Part shown: positions 16,828-24,640 of the stretch, piece after piece
How positions within the stretch are numbered: the first letter of the stretch is position 1
Layout of the letters: each line of letters begins with the position of its first letter
Assembly (NCBI RefSeq): GCF_949152215.1
Contig: NZ_OX424407.1
Span: 310,001-374,000, forward strand
DNA: 64,000 nt
Reading direction: 5' to 3'
From: Lancefieldella sp. Marseille-Q7238
GTDB taxonomy: Bacteria; Actinomycetota; Coriobacteriia; Coriobacteriales; Atopobiaceae
Notes under the pieces: generated by a model
Told to the model about the DNA's origin: nothing
Seen by the model: only the letters and a program-made list of their open reading frames with translations
Databases searched by the model: none
Program-made: the position numbers and the translations under genes

Positions 16828-16862
16828 TCTTCCTTACGTTTTAGAACTTTACGTAAGGAGGA
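16828..16862 (+). promoter_or_regulatory. Hairpin burying the ribosome binding site of the DUF559-like gene
   Basis: Bases 16828-16839 (TCTTCCTTACGT) pair with 16851-16862 (ACGTAAGGAGGA): twelve pairs with one G-T, loop of eleven. The right arm contains the perfect Shine-Dalgarno TAAGGAGG four bases from the ATG at 16866, so the stem would block initiation. Such an arrangement usually means translation is controlled by temperature, a ligand, an RNA or a protein; which one is unknown. Confidence 0.75.
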
Positions 16863-16865
16863 TAC

Positions 16866-17927
16866 ATGTCTCTCGTCATTTCTCATTATTCTGCGCTTGA
16901 AATCTTGCGATCTGCTAATTCCCCAGTTATACCCGAGCATTATTCAAGTGCTAGTCTCTCCTCGCGCCTTCCCTCTCACGCAAAAAGAAAAGAGCTTTGG
17001 ATTGAGGTGGCTCATACCTATGAATGCAAGTTACGCCCACCGATTTCAATTCTTATGAGCAGTTCTTCGCCAACATACCATCCCAAAGGAATCTATATAC
17101 ACAGGTCGAGAGAATCCTTTAACAGCAAATGTTTCCTGCATCTATTCAAAGACATTTATTGCACCTCGCCTCTCTACTTGCCCTTTCAGATGAGTTCAAT
17201 CCTATCTGAAATCGAGTTAACCCTGCTCATCTGTGAATTGCTCGGCACGTACTCATACAGGAGCACCGGCGTCTTGCTGTCCAAAAAGGAGCCCTTGATT
17301 ACAAAAGAACAGCTGCGGGAATTTCTTGAAACAATGAAAGGTAAGCGTTGCTACAGAAAGGTGCATAATGCCTTTCTGTACGCCTGCGAAATGTCGGCAT
17401 CGCCAATGGAATCGAAACTATATCTGCGATTCACATATCCCTGGCGCAAAGGCGGATATAACCTTAAGAACATCCTCCTGAACCCCGAAATCTACTTAAA
17501 ACAGTTGGACGCTACAAACAATAAAGTTAGGGTCAGAAAACCAGATCTTCTTGTGTCTAATCCGCTCTTGCACAATGACTCACAACACCCTGTTAAAGCG
17601 GTAGCCATTGAATACAATGGAGATTATCATGACAGCCTGGAACAACAGCACCTCGATTGCATACGGTATAACGAGCTTTTGTCTCATGGAATAAAAGATT
17701 ATGCGATTGATCGATTTACCTTCAAAAGCGTTGACTTGTTTGACAATCTTTACGAAGCAATACGAAAAGACCTGCAACTCCCCTGCTCTCATCTCACGAA
17801 GAGTGACAAACAAAAGTACCGCACTCGTCGCCTTAATTTGGTCAAATCCCTTATAGCATGCGATTGCCTCTTTATGCCACGAGAGCTCCATCCAACGGCT
17901 CGCTCAAATGAGCTCTACTCCACATGA
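16866..17927 (+). CDS. DUF559-like (PD-(D/E)XK/Vsr fold) hypothetical protein
   Basis: A 353-residue protein that I cannot name. The N-terminal half starts ISHYSALEILR and contains many Ser/Tyr. The C-terminal half looks like the nuclease-fold DUF559/AbiEi-tail group: MESKLYL near residue 181, KPDLL near 226-229, and a central AIEYNGDYHD near 247-256 that resembles the ExK/ExN core of PD-(D/E)XK enzymes. Genes of this kind are, as I recall, common in Coriobacteriia. The ribosome site is perfect but hidden in a hairpin. Codon use looks less GC-rich than its neighbours, and a 123-bp repeat element follows 21 bases after the stop, so it may have been acquired. Confidence 0.7.
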   Translation: MSLVISHYSALEILRSANSPVIPEHYSSASLSSRLPSHAKRKELWIEVAHTYECKLRPPISILMSSSSPTYHPKGIYIHRSRESFNSKCFLHLFKDIYCTSPLYLPFQMSSILSEIELTLLICELLGTYSYRSTGVLLSKKEPLITKEQLREFLETMKGKRCYRKVHNAFLYACEMSASPMESKLYLRFTYPWRKGGYNLKNILLNPEIYLKQLDATNNKVRVRKPDLLVSNPLLHNDSQHPVKAVAIEYNGDYHDSLEQQHLDCIRYNELLSHGIKDYAIDRFTFKSVDLFDNLYEAIRKDLQLPCSHLTKSDKQKYRTRRLNLVKSLIACDCLFMPRELHPTARSNELYST

Positions 17928-17948
17928 GCCCCATCCCGGCGAGCTCGA

Positions 17949-18071
17949 TTCCAAAAAAGTGCGTGAGTTGTGATATGAAAACTCCTAAAAAAGGCATCAG
18001 TTGTGATAAATCCCCTAAAAATGCCATGAGTTGTGAAGTATTTTTATCACAACTGTGGCACTTTTTTGGAA
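17949..18071. repeat. 123-bp palindromic repeat element, copy 1
   Basis: Bounded by perfect 14-base inverted repeats (TTCCAAAAAAGTGC at 17949-17962 and its complement at 18058-18071). Inside are three direct copies (17966, 17999, 18029) and one inverted copy (18045-18054) of AGTTGTGATA, spaced 33 and 30 bases, so the element is four related units of about 30 bases. It matches 41279-41401 at 122 of 123 positions. It sits directly downstream of the DUF559-like gene and upstream-facing of the adhE terminator. Stop-free frames on both strands cross it but look accidental. Confidence 0.95.
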
Positions 18072-18139
18072 TCGGGGGCTGGAATGGAGCTGGCCTGAAG
18101 AATTTTGCCTGAGCAGCTGCCCAAACGAAACACGACACG

Positions 18140-18185
18140 GCACCTAAACGTAAAACGGCTGCCTGCGAGCTTGCAGACAGCCGTT
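18140..18185 (-). terminator. Terminator of adhE
   Basis: A 13-bp stem with one mismatch (18154-18166 with 18173-18185), six-base loop, followed on the minus strand by TTTTACGTTT. It lies 60 bases beyond the adhE stop. Confidence 0.85.
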
Positions 18186-18246
18186 GACGTGCGGTTTCAA
18201 TGATCGCGACACACAAAGCGAGAAGGCCTAGAAGACCCAGAACAAC

Positions 18247-20865
18247 CTAGACGTCGTAGCTCTTTGCCTCACGGTTGTAGTAGGAGTCCAGGTACAGCTC
18301 CTTGATCTCGGAAATCAGCGGATAGCGCGGGTTGGCACCGGTGCACTGATCGTTAAAGGCCTGTTCGGACATGGCATCAAGCGTATCAAGGAAGTACTTC
18401 TCGTCAACGCCATAATCCTTAATGGTTTCCTTAACGCCGATGAAAGCCTTGAGCTCTTCAATCTTTGCGATGAACTTCTCAAAGACCTCCTGGTCGTCCT
18501 TGCCCTCAACGCCGCAATAGCGTCCAGCTTCAGCGTAGCGTGTCAGTGTATGCGGGTGATCATACTGCGGGAAGGTGCCCATCTTGGCCGGACGCTCGGA
18601 AGCGTTGTAGCGCATGACGCGAGTCAGGATGACGGCGTTTGCCCAGCCGTGCGGAATGTGGTGGAAAGCGCCCAGCTTGTGCGCCATGGAGTGGTTCACG
18701 CCAAGGAACGCATTCGCAAAGGCAAGACCACCAAGGCAGGAAGCGTTAGCCATGTGATCGCGTGCCTCAACGTCATTGGGATTCTCATAGGCACGCGGCA
18801 GGTAATCAAAGACAAGCTTCATACCGCGCAGTGCCATGCCGTCGGTGTAGTCGGAAGCCATCATGGAGACGTAGGCCTCAAGGCAGTGCGTCAAAACGTC
18901 AATACCGGAAGCGGAAGTCAGACCCTTAGGCTGCGTCATCATGTTGTCGGTATCAACGATGGCCATGTTGGGCATGAGCTCGTAGTCGGTAACGGGCCAC
19001 TTTACGCCGGTGTCGGCATCGGTAATGATGGCAAACGGCGTAACCTCGGAACCGGTACCGGAAGAGGTTGGGATAGCGACGAAAAACGCCTTCTTGCCCA
19101 TCTTAGGGAAGTTGTAGACGCGCTTGCGGATATCCATGAAGTCAGCGGACATGTCCTCAAAGTTCTCGTCCGGGTTCTCGTACATGGACCACATAATCTT
19201 ACCTGCATCCATGGCAGATCCACCGCCGATGGCGATAATGCAATCGGGCTCAAAGGCGCGCAGGCGAGCAAGACCTTCAAGAGCGCACTGAAGCGTTGGG
19301 TCGGGAGCGACATCCCAGAACGAAGAATGAACGATGCCCATCTCATCGAGGGACTCTTCAATCTTCTTAGTGAAGCCGGACTTGTAGAGGAACTGGTCGG
19401 TAACGATGAAGGCGCGCTTCTTGTCGTAAACTTCCTTGAGCTCGCGCAGGGCAACCGGCATGCAGCCCTTCTTGAAGTAGACCTTCTCGGGGGTACGGAG
19501 CCAAAGCATATTCTCACGCCTCTCTGCGACAGACTTGTAGTTCAGCAGGTGCTGGGGGCCAACATTTCCGGAAACGGAGTTGCCGCCCCAGGTGCCGCAG
19601 CCCAGCGTCAAAGACGGAGTCATCTTGAAGTTGTAAAGATCGCCGATGCCGCCCTGAGAAGAAGGCGTGTTAATGAGGATACGGCAGGTCTTCATGGCCT
19701 CGTAGTGCTTTTGGATCTTCTCGGTCTCGTTAACATCAACGTAAAGAGAAGATGTGTGACCATAACCACCGTCGGCAACCAGACGCGCGGCCTTAGCGAG
19801 TGCGTCGTCAAAGTTCTTAGCGCGATACATGCCGAGAACCGGAGAGAGTTTCTCATGCGCCATCTCTTCAGAAGGCTCGACAGACGTAACTTCACCGATA
19901 AGAACCTTGGTGCCCTCGGGAACCTTAACACCAGCGGTCTCGGCGATGAAGTGAGCGGACTTACCCACGATACCGGCATTAACCGCACCGTTGATGATGA
20001 CGGTCTTACGAACGGCGTCGAGCTCCTTGCCCTTAAGGAAGTAGCAGCCGCGCGCAGCAAACTCTTTCTTAACCTCATCGTAGACGCCGTCAAGAACGGT
20101 CACGGACTGCTCTGAAGCGCAAATCATACCGTTGTCAAAGGTCTTTGAGTGAATGATGGAGTTGACGGCAAGCTTGATATCGGCAGTGTCATCAATAATG
20201 GCAGGGGTATTGCCGGGGCCAACGCCAAGTGCAGGCTTGCCTGAAGAATAGGCGGCGTTGACCATGCCGGGGCCACCGGTAGCCAAGATAATGTCGGCAT
20301 TGCCCATAACGGCCGCGGTAAGCTCAATAGTGGGGCTTGGGACCCAATCGATAATGCCCTTGGGGCAGCCTGCCTTCTCGGCAGCGTCACGCACGATGCG
20401 GGCGGCCTCAATGGTGCAGCCCTTCGCGCGTGGGTGCGGCGAGATCAGGATGGCGTTGCGCGTCTTAAGGGCGAGAAGAGATTTGAAAACTGCCGTAGAC
20501 GTGGGGTTGGTCGTAGGAATAACCGCCGCGACAATACCCATAGGCTCCGCGACAACCTTATAACCGCCAGCTTTGTCTTCCTCAACAACGCCGCATGTTT
20601 TCATATGCTTGTACTTGTTGAAGATATACTCGGCAGCATAGTGGTTTTTAATAACCTTATCCTCCATGACACCCATGCCGGTCTCTTCAACGGCCATGCG
20701 TGCGAGAGGAATGCGCGCCTTCTCGGCGGCAAGAGCGGCCTCATAAAAAATCTTGTCGACCTGCTCCTGGGAAAATGTTGCAAACTCTGCCTGTGCCTCG
20801 CGCATCTCTGCGAGACGAGTGTGCAAAGTCTCAACATCCTCAATCTTTGTTGCTTTCTTTGTCAT
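18247..20865 (-). CDS. adhE: Bifunctional acetaldehyde-CoA/alcohol dehydrogenase
   Basis: Reduces acetyl-CoA to acetaldehyde and then ethanol, regenerating NAD during fermentation; AdhE assembles into long filaments called spirosomes. The 872-residue product has an N-terminal CoA-acylating aldehyde dehydrogenase half, with the catalytic cysteine in FDNGMICASEQSV, and a C-terminal iron-dependent alcohol dehydrogenase half, with GGGSAMDAGK and the metal-binding GVNHSMAHKLGAFHHIPHG. The start at 20865 follows GGAGG; the open frame upstream encodes repeat DNA. An extended -10 promoter lies 38 bases upstream. Length is typical. Confidence 0.96.
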   Translation of the reverse strand: MTKKATKIEDVETLHTRLAEMREAQAEFATFSQEQVDKIFYEAALAAEKARIPLARMAVEETGMGVMEDKVIKNHYAAEYIFNKYKHMKTCGVVEEDKAGGYKVVAEPMGIVAAVIPTTNPTSTAVFKSLLALKTRNAILISPHPRAKGCTIEAARIVRDAAEKAGCPKGIIDWVPSPTIELTAAVMGNADIILATGGPGMVNAAYSSGKPALGVGPGNTPAIIDDTADIKLAVNSIIHSKTFDNGMICASEQSVTVLDGVYDEVKKEFAARGCYFLKGKELDAVRKTVIINGAVNAGIVGKSAHFIAETAGVKVPEGTKVLIGEVTSVEPSEEMAHEKLSPVLGMYRAKNFDDALAKAARLVADGGYGHTSSLYVDVNETEKIQKHYEAMKTCRILINTPSSQGGIGDLYNFKMTPSLTLGCGTWGGNSVSGNVGPQHLLNYKSVAERRENMLWLRTPEKVYFKKGCMPVALRELKEVYDKKRAFIVTDQFLYKSGFTKKIEESLDEMGIVHSSFWDVAPDPTLQCALEGLARLRAFEPDCIIAIGGGSAMDAGKIMWSMYENPDENFEDMSADFMDIRKRVYNFPKMGKKAFFVAIPTSSGTGSEVTPFAIITDADTGVKWPVTDYELMPNMAIVDTDNMMTQPKGLTSASGIDVLTHCLEAYVSMMASDYTDGMALRGMKLVFDYLPRAYENPNDVEARDHMANASCLGGLAFANAFLGVNHSMAHKLGAFHHIPHGWANAVILTRVMRYNASERPAKMGTFPQYDHPHTLTRYAEAGRYCGVEGKDDQEVFEKFIAKIEELKAFIGVKETIKDYGVDEKYFLDTLDAMSEQAFNDQCTGANPRYPLISEIKELYLDSYYNREAKSYDV

Positions 20866-20902
20866 CTGGTCCCCTCCTGGACTAGGTACAGACATCGTAC
20901 AA

Positions 20903-20911
20903 ATTATAACA
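20903..20911 (-). promoter_or_regulatory. Extended -10 promoter of adhE
   Basis: On the minus strand the bases read TGTTATAAT, an extended -10 element with a perfect TATAAT, 38 bases before the adhE start. No convincing -35 box precedes it, which is tolerated for extended -10 promoters. No Rex-type operator is recognisable nearby. Confidence 0.6.
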
Positions 20912-20922
20912 GCGTTCGCCGA

Positions 20923-20988
20923 TAAATATGCGCCGCTGACCGACAATTCTCCGTTTAAATATGCGGAGCCGGTCGACAATGCTCCGTT
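20923..20988. repeat. 33-bp tandem duplication just beyond the 3' end of the PLP-like gene
   Basis: Units 20923-20955 and 20956-20988 share TAAATATGCG, CGACAAT and CTCCGTT with about seven differences. They begin immediately after the stop codon of the minus-strand gene ending at 20989 and overlie the adhE promoter region. Confidence 0.88.
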
Positions 20989-21834
20989 TTATAGCGCAAG
21001 CTTCAGTATTTGCTGCTTAGGGTCCGTATCGTTGGCTTCAAGTCGGCGCCAGATACCGGGCTGATCTTGAGTCTGAACATCAATAATCGGACCAAAGCCG
21101 CCGATAAGCTGCGTTGAGGCAATCTTGAATTGCTCGGTGTCTTTGAGCCCCGGATACCTGAGTTGAACCACCTTGGGATGCGCGCGCAGATACGCCGCAA
21201 TCACTGCCGCGGCGTCGTTTGCGCGGTGGCGAGAAGTACGTCGGGCTTCTCGCGCCTCGTCCGAGCCGGGAGCCGCTTGCACGCTGTCAGCATCCACCGC
21301 CGCCGTTTCAACTACCTCGGCAATCTGTGGATGAGCGTGTTTGGCAATGCCCACGACTACGAAGCCGGGAAACCCCGGATCTGCATCAACGGCAAGCCGC
21401 GCGCCTAAACGACACGCCGGACTGAGCTCGCAGCCAAATCGGCGCACATCAGCTATAAGAAACGGCGTGGTGGCAGGCGTGGCGGGCGTGGTAGCAGGCG
21501 TGGTAGCATCGTTTTCGCGCAGCGCTGCTAACTCACGCGCGCGGCCTTTGATATCCGCCACACAAATGGGGTTTCCAAAAAGAGGTTCCACAAGCTCAGC
21601 GCGCCATTGACATAGAGGCGCGAAACTCTCCGGCCTTGCGACTTGCACGTCTTTCAGGAGCGCGAGCCCCTCCGGCCTTGCGGCTTGTCCGCCCTTCTCG
21701 CCCTCAACGGCACAAAGCTGTGACACAAGTGCTTCCCATACAGAAAGGGGAACAAGCCGGCAGTGGCCTGTTCCCATATGCGTTGCGTACTCAGAGAGAA
21801 TTTCGCGCGTTGTCTTAGCCAAGGCGCTCGTCAT
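20989..21834 (-). CDS. Protein with a Cys/Met-metabolism PLP-enzyme-like C-terminal region
   Basis: A 281-residue protein I do not recognise as a whole. Its last 90 residues resemble the C-terminal domain of cystathionine-synthase/lyase-type PLP enzymes: AAVIAAYLRAHPKVVQLRYPGL followed by KIASTQLIGGFGP. The rest lacks the PLP-binding lysine region and looks unrelated, with a low-complexity stretch of TTPAT repeats near residue 113. It may be a degenerate relative that lost catalysis, or a lineage-specific protein. It starts inside the end of thrS (overlap 20 bases), suggesting translational coupling. A tandem duplication begins right after its stop. Confidence 0.6.
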   Translation of the reverse strand: MTSALAKTTREILSEYATHMGTGHCRLVPLSVWEALVSQLCAVEGEKGGQAARPEGLALLKDVQVARPESFAPLCQWRAELVEPLFGNPICVADIKGRARELAALRENDATTPATTPATPATTPFLIADVRRFGCELSPACRLGARLAVDADPGFPGFVVVGIAKHAHPQIAEVVETAAVDADSVQAAPGSDEAREARRTSRHRANDAAAVIAAYLRAHPKVVQLRYPGLKDTEQFKIASTQLIGGFGPIIDVQTQDQPGIWRRLEANDTDPKQQILKLAL

Positions 21835-23581
21835 TCTCCTTTTTGACGCGCGCGATAAAATCATCAAGCGCACTTGGAGTGGTCTCGTTGGTGCGGTCGC
21901 GAACGGAGATATTGCCGGCCTCAACTTCTTTCTCGCCGATAATCAACATATACGGCACGCGATCTAGGGAGCGAGCCTCGCGAATCTTGTAGCCAATCTT
22001 CTCGTCTCGGTCGTCAACCTTGACGCGGATACCGGCCGCCTGAATCGCGTCAGCCACCTGGTGCGCGTAATCGCGTGATTTCTCGGACACGGGAAGTACC
22101 TTGACCTGGCAGGGAGCCAGCCAAACCGGGAACTTGCCCTCGTAATGCTCGGTCAGGATACCGATAAAGCGGTCGAAGGAACCAAAACCCGCGCGGTGAA
22201 TCATGATAGGCTGCTTCTTGGTACCGTCAGTGTCAACGTACTCTAGCTGGAAGTTATGCGGCAGCTGGAAGTCAAGCTGAATGGTGCCGCACTGCCAGGA
22301 ACGTCCGAGGCAATCGGTGAGGTGGAAGTCAATCTTAGGTCCGTAGAACGCGCCGTCACCCTCGTTAAGCACATATTCGATGCCCATAGACGCAAGCGCA
22401 TCCTTGAGACCCTGCTCGGCACGCTCCCAATCCTCATCAGAGCCCATTGAGTTATCGGGACGCGTAGAAAGCTCAACGCGGTACGGGAAGCCAAACTGCG
22501 CGTAATAAGCGGTAATCAGGTGCGACGCGTCAGCAACCTGCTCGGTAATCTGATCGGGACGAATGAAAATGTGGGCGTCGTCTTGGGTAAACTCACGCAC
22601 CCGAAAGAGACCATGAAGAGCGCCCTTCATCTCGTAGCGGTGGTCAAGTCCGGCTTCGGCAAGCTTCAGGGGCAAGTCGCGATACGAGCGCGGTCTATTC
22701 TTATAGATAAGGCAGGCACCAGGGCAGTTCATGGGCTTGATAGCGAAGTCCTCTTCATCCACCGAGGTGGTGTACATGTTCTCCTTATAGTGATCCCAGT
22801 GGCCCGAAGTTTCCCATAGAGAGCGGGAAAGAATCTGCGGCGTCAGAACTTCCTCATAGTTGAACGCAACCATCATTTCGTGCCAGTAGTCGGTCAGCGC
22901 GTTGCGAACCGCCATGCCGTTAGGAAGCCAGAACGGCGAACCCGGACCGAAGTCGGACATCATAAAGAGTTCCATCTCACGGCCGATCTTACGGTGATCG
23001 CGCTTCTCGGCTTCTTCAAGCATCTTCAAATGCTGCGCAAGCTCGTCTTTCGTAGCAAACGCCACGCCATTCACGCGCGTGAGCATCTTGTTGTTCTTGT
23101 CGGCCTTCCAATACGCGCCCGAGACGCCCGTCAGCTTGAACGCCTTGACGCCCTTGGTGTAGAGAAGATGCGGTCCCACGCACATATCGATGTATTCGCC
23201 TTGCTGATAAAAAGTGATGCGCTCGGACAGATCAAGGTCGCCAATATGTTCTACCTTGTACTTCTCGCCGCGCTCCTCCATCAGCTTGATAGCCTCGTCA
23301 CGAGGCAGCTCAAACGTCTCAATCTTGAGGTTTTCTTTGGCGATTTTTTTCATCTCCGCCTCAAGGGCTAGGAAATCCTCCGTGTTTATTTTGGCGTCGC
23401 CGAGGTCAACGTCGTAGTAAAAGCCGTTCTCAGTGGCAGGACCATAGGCGAACATTGCCTCGGGATACAGACGCTTGATGGCTTGAGCCAGCATGTGAGC
23501 TGCCGTGTGCCTGATGACATGCAACTCTTCGGCGGCGTCAGTAATTTCTCCTACGTGGCCGTCGTTATAGAGAACCTTCAT
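21815..23581 (-). CDS. thrS: Threonyl-tRNA synthetase lacking the TGS domain
   Basis: Charges tRNA-Thr. The 588-residue product has the editing domain (HTAAHMLAQA near residues 25-34 and MCVGPH near 139), the class II core (motif 2 YEMKGALHGLFRVREF, motif 3 FGSFDRFIGIL) and the C-terminal anticodon-binding domain (KVLPVSEKSRDYA). About 50 residues are missing at the N-terminus relative to the usual enzyme, corresponding to the TGS domain; the start at 23581 has AAGGAAGG upstream, so this looks genuine. No T-box leader is recognisable; a GC-rich hairpin sits about 116 bases upstream. Confidence 0.95.
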   Translation of the reverse strand: MKVLYNDGHVGEITDAAEELHVIRHTAAHMLAQAIKRLYPEAMFAYGPATENGFYYDVDLGDAKINTEDFLALEAEMKKIAKENLKIETFELPRDEAIKLMEERGEKYKVEHIGDLDLSERITFYQQGEYIDMCVGPHLLYTKGVKAFKLTGVSGAYWKADKNNKMLTRVNGVAFATKDELAQHLKMLEEAEKRDHRKIGREMELFMMSDFGPGSPFWLPNGMAVRNALTDYWHEMMVAFNYEEVLTPQILSRSLWETSGHWDHYKENMYTTSVDEEDFAIKPMNCPGACLIYKNRPRSYRDLPLKLAEAGLDHRYEMKGALHGLFRVREFTQDDAHIFIRPDQITEQVADASHLITAYYAQFGFPYRVELSTRPDNSMGSDEDWERAEQGLKDALASMGIEYVLNEGDGAFYGPKIDFHLTDCLGRSWQCGTIQLDFQLPHNFQLEYVDTDGTKKQPIMIHRAGFGSFDRFIGILTEHYEGKFPVWLAPCQVKVLPVSEKSRDYAHQVADAIQAAGIRVKVDDRDEKIGYKIREARSLDRVPYMLIIGEKEVEAGNISVRDRTNETTPSALDDFIARVKKENDERLG

Positions 23582-23696
23582 ATGAAACCTTCCTTAGATA
23601 GTACTTTTCTCGCAATATCACGCGATATTCGCAGTATCAAAGAGTTTGAACAAGCTTTGGCGAGAAGGGCGCGAAGTCTGAGCAGGCATACATAAC

Positions 23697-23736
23697 GGCG
23701 CCTGCCCAGCCTGTAAAAGAACTGCGGGCAGACGCC
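23697..23736 (-). promoter_or_regulatory. GC-rich hairpin in the thrS leader
   Basis: Positions 23697-23707 pair with 23726-23736 (eleven pairs, one mismatch). It lies between the zinc-ribbon gene and thrS on the minus strand. No T run follows, so it is not a standard terminator; a leader or processing role is possible. Confidence 0.45.
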
Positions 23737-23777
23737 TCGATAGTCTCTGTCAGTCGTGCGTGTAAGAACATATGCGC

Positions 23778-24209
23778 TTACTGAATGCGCGTACGGCAAT
23801 ACGGGCAGACCTTCCAATCCGCATTGAGCGGACGGTGGCAGGTTGGACACACATTGCGTACCTGCGTGTTGCAGATAGGACACACGATAAAGTCGCGGTC
23901 AATAGGAGCCGAGCACTTGGGACAAATGCCGTAGTGCGAAAGCTGATGCTCACGAAGGGCAATGTCCAAGTCTTGCTCCTCACGGTCAATGAGGTAGCTG
24001 CTAGGACGCAAAATGACATACGCCAGAAGACCCACGATAGGAACGACCGAGATAACCGCCCACATCCACCATGGCTCAGCGCCGCGGCGTTGAGCGTCGC
24101 GAATGACGTAGATAATGGAAAGGATGTAGAGCATAACCACGCAGATGACCATGAGGTAGAGAACCATACGAACCTCAGGGGTGATGATCTGGTCGAGAAT
24201 TTCCTGCAT
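23778..24209 (-). CDS. Membrane-anchored double zinc-ribbon protein
   Basis: A 143-residue protein with an N-terminal pair of membrane segments (MVLYLMVICVVMLYILSIIY and WMWAVISVVPIVGLLAYVIL) of the kind found at the start of cardiolipin-synthase-like proteins, then a cytoplasmic tail with four CxxC knuckles (CPKC, CPIC, CPTC, CPYC) forming two zinc ribbons. Its function is unknown. GGAGTTCCCG-type sequence precedes the ATG. It lies upstream of thrS on the same strand with 196 bases between. Confidence 0.75.
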   Translation of the reverse strand: MQEILDQIITPEVRMVLYLMVICVVMLYILSIIYVIRDAQRRGAEPWWMWAVISVVPIVGLLAYVILRPSSYLIDREEQDLDIALREHQLSHYGICPKCSAPIDRDFIVCPICNTQVRNVCPTCHRPLNADWKVCPYCRTRIQ

Positions 24210-24405
24210 CTCGGGAACTCCTTAGAATCGATTCGAAGCTGTGGCGGGCTACGGGTATGGAATGAGAACCACAAGCGCATCTATCGTAAACCAAAATAGA
24301 GCGGATAGTCACAAGAATAAAGAATCTGCGTATAAATTGGAGACTTCGGTCATGACTCGGATAAACCCGAAGCGATGCCCGAGGAGTCTCTATAAGGTGA
24401 GCTTT

Positions 24406-24627
24406 TTACCTGAAGCTGCGTTCTATTTGAAGCTGCACTTCCCCTAAAGGAATAGCACATACAATTCCATAAAGGGACATTCCCAGCAGGAGAACTGCAA
24501 TTATAACCACTATTCCATGAAGGCATCCGTTGTGAACCTCAGCCTTTTTAACGGTTATCTGTACATAGCTATAAATCAAGAAAGCAGCAGCCATAAAAGC
24601 TACCACATAATTTGGCGCCATACGCAT
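24406..24627 (-). CDS. Small membrane protein, unknown function
   Basis: A 73-residue frame with two hydrophobic segments (VVAFMAAAFLIYSYVQ and VVIIAVLLLGMSLYGIVCAI). It follows the orphan gene ending at 24641 on the same strand, so the two may form a unit. DNA here is more AT-rich than the surrounding genes. No family is recognisable and the call rests on membrane pattern and context alone. The 196 bases between it and the zinc-ribbon gene hold nothing I recognise. Confidence 0.45.
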   Translation of the reverse strand: MRMAPNYVVAFMAAAFLIYSYVQITVKKAEVHNGCLHGIVVIIAVLLLGMSLYGIVCAIPLGEVQLQIERSFR

Positions 24628-24640
24628 TATGCTTCACCGT

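Noticed and set aside
17949-18071. The 30-33 bp periodic units as a CRISPR array
   Set aside because: Units are contiguous with no unique spacers and the element is palindromic; no cas genes are present.
17872-18216. Small frames on both strands crossing the 123-bp repeat (also near 41172-41483)
   Set aside because: They arise because the repeat spacings are multiples of three; composition and lack of ribosome sites argue against translation.
18550-20115. 521-residue open frame on the plus strand opposite adhE
   Set aside because: It is entirely antisense to a well-supported adhE with intact motifs; long frames opposite GC-rich genes are common and the predicted protein has no family feature.
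23582-23777. T-box riboswitch ahead of thrS or valS
   Set aside because: The conserved T-box sequence and specifier architecture are not recognisable in either leader.
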